DNA from: CBDVBD01 sp965372135
GTDB taxonomy: Bacteria > Electryoneota > RPQS01 > CBDVBD01
NCBI GenBank assembly: GCA_965372135.1
Contig: CBDVBD010000034.1
Location: forward strand, 1-23,903
Direction: 5' to 3'
DNA length: 23,903 nt
The position numbers and the translations under genes are program-made. Under the pieces are notes generated by a model, which was not told the origin of the DNA, made no database searches, and saw nothing but the letters and a program-made list of their open reading frames with translations. Numbering within the stretch: position 1 is the stretch's first letter; each line of letters opens with the position of its first letter. Positions 16,223-23,647 of the stretch are shown here, piece by piece.

Positions 16223-16506
16223 ATTTGCCTCCGTGTTCTAATGTGGAAAACCTTTAGACTTTGTCAATATCACTTAATCCGCGATCTCTCAACAGCGTTG
16301 GATGCTGGTTAAATCAAAACTAAAGGAATAGAACTTTGTCAGCAATTCAACTAACCGGTTGGTTAAATTGTGTCATTCCATACCGCCGAGCATAACCCAC
16401 ATACAAACAATTACATCCAATCGGTTTCTTCACGGATTTTATCGCGTCAATTCTATCTAAGCACTGTCATCCACACAATTCAAATTTTATATTACAACGC
16501 CTACAA
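16223..16506. other. Intergenic region between murQ and the propeller gene
   Basis: This 284-bp AT-rich gap must hold the 3' end of the rsmG-murQ transcript and the promoter of the propeller gene. A perfect TTGACA on the minus strand (16262-16267) has no convincing -10 at a usable distance. An imperfect 16-bp palindrome centred on AACCGGTT lies at 16349-16364 and could be an operator. No RNA gene or small ORF with coding character was recognised, and there is no clear terminator after murQ. Confidence 0.4.
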
Positions 16507-17439
16507 TTATTCTTTCAATTCCGGACCAATTCCACCCAATGCGCCCCGAACTTTCCCATTGTTTGCTAATAACAATTTCTTCGCTCGATCAATATCCACT
16601 CCCAAAACATTCATTACAATTGCTGTTTTCAGATCACCATCGGCTTTATTCAATACCTCCACTGCATCTTCAAAAGTACATCCAGTGGTCATTGTCAATA
16701 TCCTGCAGGATCTTGCCTTTAGTTTGTCACTCCATGCTTGCAAATCTACCATCAAATTCCCCCACACTTTTCCCATGCGTACCATAGACGCCGTGGTAAT
16801 CATGTTCAATACAATTTTTGTGGCGGTTCCAGCTTTCAACCTGGTCGATCCCGTCACCACTTCCGGACCCACAACCGGTTCAATTATATAATCTACTATA
16901 TTGTTGTTTGTAATTGTTTTATTGCATGTAACTAACACCGTCTTTATTCCCAACTTCCTCGCATATTTCAATGCCCCCATTACAAATGGCGTTCTGGTTG
17001 ACGCCGCTATTCCTATTACCACATCATTCTCTTGTAACCCTCTTTTCTCTAATTCTTGTGCACCTCCCATCTCATCATCTTCTGATCCCTCAACTGCCTC
17101 CACTAACGCTCCATGCCCTCCGGCAATAATCCCCTGCACCATTTCCGGATCCGTACCAAACGTGGGAGGGCATTCCGCTGCATCCAAAACCCCCAGCCGT
17201 CCTGACGTCCCCGCCCCCACATAAAACAACCTTCCCCCGCTTCTAAGCGCACCAACAACCAATCCCACAACTTTTTCTATTTGCGGAATCACCGATTCTA
17301 CCACCTCAACCGCCTGCCGGTCCTCTTTGTTCATCAACAGCAGAATCTCTTCCACAGGCATTGTGTCCAAACCGGTCGTCTTGGGGTTGATCGCCTCTGT
17401 GATCAAACCGCTAATTCTATCGTAAACATCTCTTTTCAT
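16507..17439 (-). CDS. murQ: N-acetylmuramic acid 6-phosphate etherase
   Basis: MurQ cleaves the lactyl ether of MurNAc-6-phosphate to give GlcNAc-6-phosphate and D-lactate in cytoplasmic cell-wall recycling. The 310 residues match the family length (E. coli about 298). Visible signatures are ITEAINPKTTGLDTMPVEEI near 13-32, the SIS sugar-phosphate site VGAGTSGRLGVLDAAECPP near 74-92, and EGSEDD near 117-122. E89 and E120 are 31 residues apart, the same distance as the catalytic pair E83 and E114 of E. coli. The ATG lies four bases after the rsmG stop, so the two are co-transcribed, though the ribosome-binding site is poor and translation may be coupled. No murP-type transporter or anmK is in view. 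Confidence 0.95.
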   Translation of the reverse strand: MKRDVYDRISGLITEAINPKTTGLDTMPVEEILLLMNKEDRQAVEVVESVIPQIEKVVGLVVGALRSGGRLFYVGAGTSGRLGVLDAAECPPTFGTDPEMVQGIIAGGHGALVEAVEGSEDDEMGGAQELEKRGLQENDVVIGIAASTRTPFVMGALKYARKLGIKTVLVTCNKTITNNNIVDYIIEPVVGPEVVTGSTRLKAGTATKIVLNMITTASMVRMGKVWGNLMVDLQAWSDKLKARSCRILTMTTGCTFEDAVEVLNKADGDLKTAIVMNVLGVDIDRAKKLLLANNGKVRGALGGIGPELKE

Positions 17440-17443
17440 TGCG

Positions 17444-18061
17444 CTATAACTTCTTTAAAACCACTATCTTCTTGGGAGAATCATACTCGATCACTTTTTC
17501 TATCTGAAACAATGACTCCTTTACTTTTTCCATTTCATCTAAAAATCTCGACCCTTTCCAGGTAATTAAAATTCCCCCATCTTTCAGAAGCGGCGCTACC
17601 AATCTTTGTAATTTATACATCGGCGCGACACTTCGCGCCATAACTACATCAAATTCACGCTCATCATAATCTTCTGCACGTTTCCAACAGGCTCTTACGT
17701 TTCTCAAGTCCAATTCCCTAACCACTTTTTCTAAGAAACGCACTTTTTTCTTTGTCGCTTCCAACAGAGTGATATCAACGTTCCTTCGCATTATCGCCAC
17801 TGGTATTCCCGGGAAACCAGCGCCGGATCCCAAATCCAATACCAACATTTTCTCGTCTTTTATTAGTGGCAGTACCGTCATTGATGGAGCTAAGTGCCGT
17901 TCTATTAATACATCTAAATCCTCCCTCGATACCAAATTTAACTTTTTGCCAGCCTCTCTGACCATTTCAATATGCTTCAACAGCTTTTCCCGCGCGCTTT
18001 GAAGCCCGGTTTCACCCAGCTCTTTTATTTTTTCGCTTAACTTATCCATCCCACAATCCAT
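17444..18061 (-). CDS. rsmG: 16S rRNA (guanine-527-N7)-methyltransferase RsmG
   Basis: RsmG (GidB) methylates N7 of G527 in 16S rRNA using S-adenosylmethionine. The 205 residues match the family length. The AdoMet site is LVLDLGSGAGFPGIPVAI, followed by the acidic motif ITLLEATKKKVRFLEKVV. Downstream are RAEDYDEREFDVVMARSVAP and GGILITWKG, all typical of GidB. Two starts are possible: ATG 18061, or ATG 18049 (Met5). Neither has a good ribosome-binding site. An alternating ACAAGT/ACTTGT array lies immediately upstream (18065-18086), inside the leader. It is first in a two-gene unit with murQ. Confidence 0.96.
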   Translation of the reverse strand: MDCGMDKLSEKIKELGETGLQSAREKLLKHIEMVREAGKKLNLVSREDLDVLIERHLAPSMTVLPLIKDEKMLVLDLGSGAGFPGIPVAIMRRNVDITLLEATKKKVRFLEKVVRELDLRNVRACWKRAEDYDEREFDVVMARSVAPMYKLQRLVAPLLKDGGILITWKGSRFLDEMEKVKESLFQIEKVIEYDSPKKIVVLKKL

Positions 18062-18064
18062 TAA

Positions 18065-18086
18065 ACAAGTTTACTTGTTCACAAGT
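18065..18086. promoter_or_regulatory. Alternating ACAAGT/ACTTGT inverted-repeat array at the rsmG start
   Basis: ACAAGT (18065-18070), ACTTGT (18073-18078) and ACAAGT (18081-18086) alternate orientation with two-base spacers, so each adjacent pair is a perfect inverted repeat. The first pair extends to 7-bp arms (18064-18079). The array ends four bases from the rsmG ATG and overlaps two DnaA-box-like words. It could bind a dimeric regulator or fold in the leader RNA over the start codon. Confidence 0.35.
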
Positions 18087-18307
18087 TATCCACCATAACT
18101 ATTTCTTTATTGTTTTATAAGCTGATCTTAATGCGCTTAATATTAATAACCAACCAAACCACAATTAATTAGTGAAATAATTTATTATCTATAATTAGTG
18201 TTTGTTATTTACAAGCATTGTCTAATAAGCCGCACTCTGTAAATTATCCATATATCCACATTTTGTATATTTATGATTATCAGATCAATTTCCCAATTAC
18301 AACTGAT

Positions 18308-18331
18308 GAAATGTTCCACGTGGAACATTTC
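18308..18331. promoter_or_regulatory. parS centromere-like site for ParB
   Basis: The 16-bp core TGTTCCACGTGGAACA (18312-18327) is a perfect palindrome. It matches the conserved bacterial parS pattern TGTTNCACGTGNAACA, the binding site of chromosomal ParB. Symmetry continues outward to a perfect 24-bp palindrome at 18308-18331. It lies 20 bp downstream of the mnmG stop codon, in the origin-proximal gap where parS sites commonly occur. No parA or parB gene is in the window; in many genomes they follow rsmG, but here murQ does. It could also form a hairpin in the mnmG 3' end, though no T tract follows. Confidence 0.85.
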
Positions 18332-18350
18332 CCATTTACATAACCACCGC

Positions 18351-20210
18351 TTACTCCCTGTTTGAAAACTGCCCGCGCCGGATATATACCATTAATATCG
18401 CCAGATCCCCTTGCGATACACCGGATATCCGTGATGCTTGTCCCAAATTTCTGGGACGGACTTTCGACAACTTCTCTCTGCCCTCGTTGGATATCTCTTT
18501 AATCATATGGTAGTTTATGTTCAAAGGTATAGACTTGCTCTCCATTCGACGAAAACCCTCTACTAAACGATACTGCCGGTCGATGTAACCCTGGTATTTT
18601 ATATTTACCTCGACCTGAGCGCAGGTTCCTTTGTCTGATATGAAAGGTGGCTTGAAGTATCCTAATAGCTGTCTTATAAATACTTCCGGACGCTTCAACA
18701 CCTGATCCAGCTTCTCGCCCTTTTTAATCCCCAGTTCCGGTACAGTAACACTCGCTTTTGTCCTTTTTAACCATTCTTCCAACTTATCCATGTCTTTCTG
18801 CTTTTTGTTCAATCGGCTCCACGCACCCTCATCCACCAATCCAATTTCTCTGCCCACCTTCATCAACCGTAAGTCCGCATTATCCTGGCGCAATAATAAC
18901 CGCCACTCCGCACGCGAAGGAAACATACGGTACGGCTCCTCGGTGCCCTTGGTCACTAAATCATCAATCAACACCCCAATATATGCCTGGCTGCGGTCTA
19001 AGACCACCGGATCCGCACCACGAAGCTTCCGTGCCGCGTTAATTCCTGCCATCAAACCCTGTGCTGCTGCCTCTTCATATCCTGAAGTCCCCAAAATCTG
19101 CCCCGCTAAGTACAACCCGTCCACTAACCTGCTTTCCAAGGTCAACTTTACCTGATTCGGCGGAAAATAATCGTATTCAATCGCATACCCCGGGCGATTC
19201 ATGGTCACATTCTCACATCCGGGGATCGTCTGTAATATCTTTTCCTGTACATCCGCCGGCAAACTTGTGGACAGCCCGTTGATATAAACCTCTTCCGTTT
19301 CACGCCCTTCCGGTTCAAGGGTCAACGGATGATGATTCCTCTCGGCAAACCGTACCACCTTATCTTCAATCGATGGGCAATACCTGGGTCCCGTCCCCTT
19401 GATCCGCCCGGAATATAACGCCGACCGGTGCAAATTGTCCTGGATCAACTGATGACTTACCTCTGTGGTTTGAGTCCAATAGCACGGCTTAAACGAATCG
19501 ATGTCCGGCGTCGCTTCCCCGTTATTCGTCCGATGAGAAAACCACTGAGGTTTCTCAGTGTCCTGCCGCTCCAACCTGGAGAAATCAATTGTAGCGCCAT
19601 CCAGTCTGGGTGGGGTGCCGGTTTTAAACCTGCCCACCTCAAACCCCAATGACACCATCGATTCCGTCAAACCCAGCGACGGCGGTTCTCCATGCCGTCC
19701 AGCAGGCGTGGTCTGGTCCCCCACATGAATCAACCCATGCAAAAACGTCCCGCACCCCAATATTACAGCATTACATGTAATTGCATTACCATCTGCCAGT
19801 CTAACTCCTTTTACCAGCCCCTTGTCCGCCAAAACCCCGCAGACCTCCCCTTCAACCACATCCAGCCCGGCTTGCTGTTCCAAAGCCTGCTGCATGTAGA
19901 TTCCATACCACTTCCGATCCGACTGCGCCCGGGGCGACCATACTGCTGGTCCCTTCCCACGGTTCAACATCCGAAACTGCAGCATCGCCAAATCGGCAAT
20001 TCGTCCCATTTCCCCGCCCAGCGCATCGATTTCCTTGACCAGATGCCCCTTCGCCAATCCCCCAATCGCCGGATTGCACGACATCTCCGCAATTTTATCC
20101 TTCCTCAACGTCACCAGCGCAGTCCTGACCCCCATCCGAGCCGCCGCCAACGCCGCTTCACACCCGGCATGACCCCCGCCTACCACTACTATGTCCCAAT
20201 CTACTGTCAT
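18351..20210 (-). CDS. mnmG: tRNA uridine-5-carboxymethylaminomethyl modification enzyme MnmG (GidA)
   Basis: MnmG works with MnmE to place the carboxymethylaminomethyl group on U34 of certain tRNAs, using FAD, NADH and methylene-tetrahydrofolate. The 619 residues match the family. The FAD-binding GGGHAGCEAA is at residues 11-20. The family runs EMSCNPAIGGLAKGHLVKEI, FKTGTPPRLD and GPRYCPSIEDKV (with the conserved Cys) are all present, as is the C-terminal helical MnmE-binding region. The ATG at 20210 gives the canonical N-terminus, although the upstream ribosome-binding site is weak. It lies seven bases after the mnmE stop, so the two partners are co-expressed. Confidence 0.98.
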   Translation of the reverse strand: MTVDWDIVVVGGGHAGCEAALAAARMGVRTALVTLRKDKIAEMSCNPAIGGLAKGHLVKEIDALGGEMGRIADLAMLQFRMLNRGKGPAVWSPRAQSDRKWYGIYMQQALEQQAGLDVVEGEVCGVLADKGLVKGVRLADGNAITCNAVILGCGTFLHGLIHVGDQTTPAGRHGEPPSLGLTESMVSLGFEVGRFKTGTPPRLDGATIDFSRLERQDTEKPQWFSHRTNNGEATPDIDSFKPCYWTQTTEVSHQLIQDNLHRSALYSGRIKGTGPRYCPSIEDKVVRFAERNHHPLTLEPEGRETEEVYINGLSTSLPADVQEKILQTIPGCENVTMNRPGYAIEYDYFPPNQVKLTLESRLVDGLYLAGQILGTSGYEEAAAQGLMAGINAARKLRGADPVVLDRSQAYIGVLIDDLVTKGTEEPYRMFPSRAEWRLLLRQDNADLRLMKVGREIGLVDEGAWSRLNKKQKDMDKLEEWLKRTKASVTVPELGIKKGEKLDQVLKRPEVFIRQLLGYFKPPFISDKGTCAQVEVNIKYQGYIDRQYRLVEGFRRMESKSIPLNINYHMIKEISNEGREKLSKVRPRNLGQASRISGVSQGDLAILMVYIRRGQFSNRE

Positions 20211-20217
20211 CGACTAA

Positions 20218-21591
20218 CTATTTCCCAATGCAAAACTTCGCAAATATCCGATCCAACACCTCGTCTCCGATTTCCTGACCGGTAATCTGCCCCAAGGCAG
20301 TCACCGCCGTCCGTAATTCCAGCGCTACAATCTCCATCCCTACACCATCCGCTTCAGCAACAACCACTCGATCCAACGCTTGATGCGCATCATTAAGCGC
20401 CACATATTGCCGTTCTTCGCCAATCACAACATCGGTGTTTTCACCGGCATTGTTACCCCACACTTGCATAATTATCAATTCTTTAAGTTTTTCAACTCCG
20501 TCACCCGTCACTGAAGAAACCGACGTTTCCGGTGCCTTGGGCAATTGTTCCGGACACGATCCTTTGCGCGGTCGATCCGACTTACTCCATACCGGCAGCA
20601 ATTTAAAGTTAACCAACTCCTTTAGCACCTCCGGACGGGGCGGCTTCGGCGCATGTCCATCCACCAACAGTACCACCAAATCCGCATCTTTCAATCGTTC
20701 TACTGTCCTCCTAACACTTTCCCGCTCTATCTTCCCACCCCCGGTGCGAATACCGGCGGTATCCACCAACTTCACCGGCACCCCATTCAAATCCACCCAT
20801 TCCTCCACCGCATCCCGTGTCGTGCCCGGTACCGACGACACTACCATCCGATCTCTCTGTATCAACTTATTGAATAATGTGGACTTACCGGCATTGGGAG
20901 CCCCCGCCAGCACCACCGTCGCCCCCTGCAGCAACAACCGACCCTGCCGATAGGTTCCGATATATTCTGCAACCTCTTCCCGTACCCCAGCGAGCCTTTC
21001 TGCCAACGCCCCCTTCGGCAGCGGATCGATTTCGTCATCCACAAAATCCAGTCGGGCTTCCACATCCGCCAGGATTTCGATCAGCTTCCCCCGCATAGTC
21101 TCCACCGATTTCCGTAAACCCCCATCCAGCCGCCGAGCAGCAGCCCGGCTTGCCTTGTCGGTGCCGGAACGGATCAACTCCGCCACCGCTTCCGCTTGGC
21201 TTAAATCCATCTTGCCGTTCAAATACGCCCGGCGAGTAAATTCCCCCGGTTCCGCAGGTCTTGCACCCGCCGACAACAGCCTTTCCAAAACCCTGCGAGG
21301 TACCGAATGCCCGCCATGGCAACTGATTTCCACCATATCTTCACCGGTATAGCTGTTCGGTGCACGATATACCGCCGCCACCACTTTGTCAATCACCGCC
21401 CCATCCGTATGGTACATCGTCACCACACGCAACGACATGCCCTCAGCATCCCAAATCCGCCGACCATCCCGAACACATTTTGCTGCTACACCTGTCGAAT
21501 CCGGTCCGCTGAGACGCACAATTGCCAACGCCCCCTCACCGGGGGGCGTTGCTATAGCGGCTATCGTATCTTCGTAAACATCCGGGTACAT
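20218..21591 (-). CDS. mnmE: tRNA modification GTPase MnmE (TrmE)
   Basis: MnmE is the GTPase partner of MnmG in U34 modification. The 457 residues show the N-terminal folate-binding domain (DTIAAIATPPGEGALAIVRLSG), the helical domain, and an inserted G domain. G1 is GAPNAGKS (230-237), G2 GTTRD (256-260), G3 DTAG (277-280). G4 reads SKSD (336-339) where NKxD is usual. The protein ends in CIGK, the conserved C-terminal motif carrying the catalytic cysteine. The ATG follows the yidC stop by two bases with AAGGG six bases upstream, indicating translational coupling. Confidence 0.97.
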   Translation of the reverse strand: MYPDVYEDTIAAIATPPGEGALAIVRLSGPDSTGVAAKCVRDGRRIWDAEGMSLRVVTMYHTDGAVIDKVVAAVYRAPNSYTGEDMVEISCHGGHSVPRRVLERLLSAGARPAEPGEFTRRAYLNGKMDLSQAEAVAELIRSGTDKASRAAARRLDGGLRKSVETMRGKLIEILADVEARLDFVDDEIDPLPKGALAERLAGVREEVAEYIGTYRQGRLLLQGATVVLAGAPNAGKSTLFNKLIQRDRMVVSSVPGTTRDAVEEWVDLNGVPVKLVDTAGIRTGGGKIERESVRRTVERLKDADLVVLLVDGHAPKPPRPEVLKELVNFKLLPVWSKSDRPRKGSCPEQLPKAPETSVSSVTGDGVEKLKELIIMQVWGNNAGENTDVVIGEERQYVALNDAHQALDRVVVAEADGVGMEIVALELRTAVTALGQITGQEIGDEVLDRIFAKFCIGK

Positions 21592-21593
21592 GG

Positions 21594-23342
21594 TTACCCT
21601 TTAGGTTTCCCCTTTTTCTTTGCCGGCTCCTCGGCAGCTTCCAACACCACATCTTTCGTCTTCACGAACCGCTGCTGCACCAGTGTCAACACGTTAAACA
21701 GCGTGTAATACAACGTCAATCCCGACGGCATCTTATTAAAAATCAACACTAAAAACACCGGCATAAAATACAGCATCATCTTCTGATTGGGGTCCGTTAT
21801 GGTCAACTTGGACTGAAAAAACGTGGATATTCCCATCACAATCGGCAATATCGCCACCGCAGCACCGTACATCGGTACGGTAAACGGGAGATTAAAAATA
21901 TAATCCGGCGCCGACAAATCGGTGATCCACAGAAGAAACGGAGCACCACGCAGCTCAATCGTGGATCGGAACACACTGAACAACGCGATAAACAACGGCA
22001 TCTGCAGCAGCAAAGGAAGACAACCCCCCATCGGGTTAACCTTATGTTCCTTATAAAGTTTCATCGTCTCCTTTTGTACGCGCTGCATATCATTCTTATA
22101 TTTCTCCCGCATCTCCTTAATCATCGGCTGCAGCACCTGCATCCGTTTCATCGACTCGTGACTCTTATGCGTCAATGGCCACACAATCACCTTCACCAGC
22201 ACCGAAAACAGGATCAACACCACGCCATAGTTGGGGATTACGCTGTGCAGCGCCTTCATAATCCACAATATCGGTATCGTCAACCGCAGAAAATCCCACC
22301 CCCAGTCCATTGTCTTCTGCAGCTTATAACCCTGGGCTTTCATAATCGAATAATCCATCGGACCCAAAAACACCGCCACGTCCCGATGATAGTCCGCCCC
22401 GTGTAACGGGTCAATCAAAGTGGCTCTGAACACCTTTGGCTGCATGGCTTTCGCCGACGGAGCCACCTTCACTAACCGTTCGCCTTTCACGAAAAACGCC
22501 CCGGCTGGCTTCCCATGAGGAATCATGGCTACTTCGAAATACCGGTTCCGCATCGCCACCCACTTGGTGTCGCCGGTCTTCAACGAATCCCTCTTACCTG
22601 CATCGTATTTGATCAAATCGTCCCCGTAAAGGGCATACCCCTTGGAATACTGGACATTTAACAACGTATCCGGCTCTGTGATTGCCAACCCCCCGTTCCA
22701 TGACAGCCACACTTCCTCCCCGGGCATCCCGCCGCCCACCCCGTAAGCGTCAATCCCCCAATCAAAATGGTAGTTATCTCCAAAAAACGTAAAGCTTTCC
22801 TCTATTACCCTGCCGTCACCTGATTCGGCTCGAAACGTAACTGTTCCCGTTTCCCCTGCCACAAGACTCAATCGATTGTAGCTAGGCGTAAAATAGATGT
22901 CCTCCGTCTGCACAAACCGCCCGGGAAATCCGAACGACGCCACTAAATTGGCATTCCTGTCTTCCCGGATAATCTCCACCGCCCCATCCGTAAAGCTGGG
23001 ATACTTGAGCAGCCGGCATGACACCACCCGCGCCCCTTTGGTGCTCAACGTCAGCGTCATCAAGTCGGTCTCGATTTGCACGAACTCCTCGGTACCCGTG
23101 GTCGGGAATCCGGCGCTGTCTGGTGCTATTTCCCGGATGTCGAGATCTGGAACTTCCCCATCCGCACTTCGATCCTGAATCTGTGTGCTGGGTTGCTCGG
23201 ACGGCGCTTCAGTTACCGGACTCTGGGTAACCGCTGGCGGCTCCTGCACCGGTTGCTCCGGCATAAACCACCGATAATACATCGGCATCAGGATGATCAC
23301 CAGCCCGATTAAAACTATTGCAAATATTGAATTTCGATCCAT
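21594..23342 (-). CDS. yidC: Membrane protein insertase YidC
   Basis: YidC inserts and folds inner-membrane proteins alone or with SecYEG. The 582 residues have the Gram-negative layout: TM1 at about 5-23, a low-complexity Pro/Thr/Ser/Gln linker (30-60), the periplasmic beta-rich P1 domain (about 85-330), then the five-helix conserved core (about 350-560). Core signatures are VWPLTHKSHESMKRM, NPMGGCLPLLLQMPLFIALF and PSGLTLYYTLFNVL. The residue aligned with the groove Arg366 of E. coli appears to be Lys384. The C-terminus is short and Lys-rich, as in ribosome-contacting tails. The ATG has a weak GAGAG upstream and follows yidD by 11 bases. Confidence 0.97.
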   Translation of the reverse strand: MDRNSIFAIVLIGLVIILMPMYYRWFMPEQPVQEPPAVTQSPVTEAPSEQPSTQIQDRSADGEVPDLDIREIAPDSAGFPTTGTEEFVQIETDLMTLTLSTKGARVVSCRLLKYPSFTDGAVEIIREDRNANLVASFGFPGRFVQTEDIYFTPSYNRLSLVAGETGTVTFRAESGDGRVIEESFTFFGDNYHFDWGIDAYGVGGGMPGEEVWLSWNGGLAITEPDTLLNVQYSKGYALYGDDLIKYDAGKRDSLKTGDTKWVAMRNRYFEVAMIPHGKPAGAFFVKGERLVKVAPSAKAMQPKVFRATLIDPLHGADYHRDVAVFLGPMDYSIMKAQGYKLQKTMDWGWDFLRLTIPILWIMKALHSVIPNYGVVLILFSVLVKVIVWPLTHKSHESMKRMQVLQPMIKEMREKYKNDMQRVQKETMKLYKEHKVNPMGGCLPLLLQMPLFIALFSVFRSTIELRGAPFLLWITDLSAPDYIFNLPFTVPMYGAAVAILPIVMGISTFFQSKLTITDPNQKMMLYFMPVFLVLIFNKMPSGLTLYYTLFNVLTLVQQRFVKTKDVVLEAAEEPAKKKGKPKG

Positions 23343-23353
23343 CTATCTCTCGG

Positions 23354-23647
23354 TTAATTACGTTCCCGACTCTCTGAACCCCGCAGCTTGTTCGCCTGCT
23401 GATATACCAGCTCCCTTTTAGGCACCGGATCCTCGCCACCCTGGTGCAACGGATGACACTTCAAAATCCTCTTGACCGCCAACCATCCGCCATACACTAA
23501 TCCAAACCGCCCGATCGCCTGTTCCGCATACACCGAGCAACTGGGCACAAACCGGCACCGCGTCCCTAACAGCGGCGATAGCACAGCCCGGTACAGCCGG
23601 ATCAGCGGTAACACCCCGTAATCAATCACCGCCTGCTGGCAGCCCAT
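23354..23647 (-). CDS. yidD: Membrane protein insertion efficiency factor YidD
   Basis: YidD is a small membrane-associated protein that assists YidC-dependent insertion. Diagnostic runs are LIRLYRAVLSPLLGTRCRF, PSCSVYAEQAI, GGWLAVKRILKCHPLH and GGEDPVP, with the three conserved cysteines. The ATG at 23647 places about 14 residues before IRLYR, as in E. coli YidD, and overlaps rnpA by 26 bases. A longer in-frame start at 23680 would add 11 residues and overlap rnpA by 59 bases. Neither has a strong ribosome-binding site. The gene sits between rnpA and yidC, the standard order. Confidence 0.93.
   Translation of the reverse strand: MGCQQAVIDYGVLPLIRLYRAVLSPLLGTRCRFVPSCSVYAEQAIGRFGLVYGGWLAVKRILKCHPLHQGGEDPVPKRELVYQQANKLRGSESRERN

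Larger units (their letters stand above)
18062..18350. other. AT-rich intergenic region with DnaA-box-like words; candidate replication-origin element
   Basis: This 289-bp gap between mnmG and rsmG is strongly AT-rich, especially 18101-18240. One-mismatch matches to the DnaA box TTATNCACA are TTGTTCACA (18075-18083), TTATCCACC (18086-18094), TTATTTACA (18205-18213), TTATCCATA (18244-18252) and ATATCCACA (18252-18260). All are on the plus strand. None is a perfect box. The mnmG-rsmG neighbourhood is origin-proximal in many bacteria. However, genes on both sides run leftward and plus-strand C exceeds G on both sides, so no skew switch is seen here. The main origin may instead lie beyond the right edge, near dnaA/rpmH. 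The region must also contain the rsmG promoter; a TATAAA (minus strand, near 18115) is the best -10 candidate. Confidence 0.45.

Noticed and set aside
16238..16267. TTGACA-based promoter for the propeller gene
   Set aside because: The only -10-like hexamer at 18 bases is poor and would put the transcription start on top of the GGAGG ribosome-binding site.
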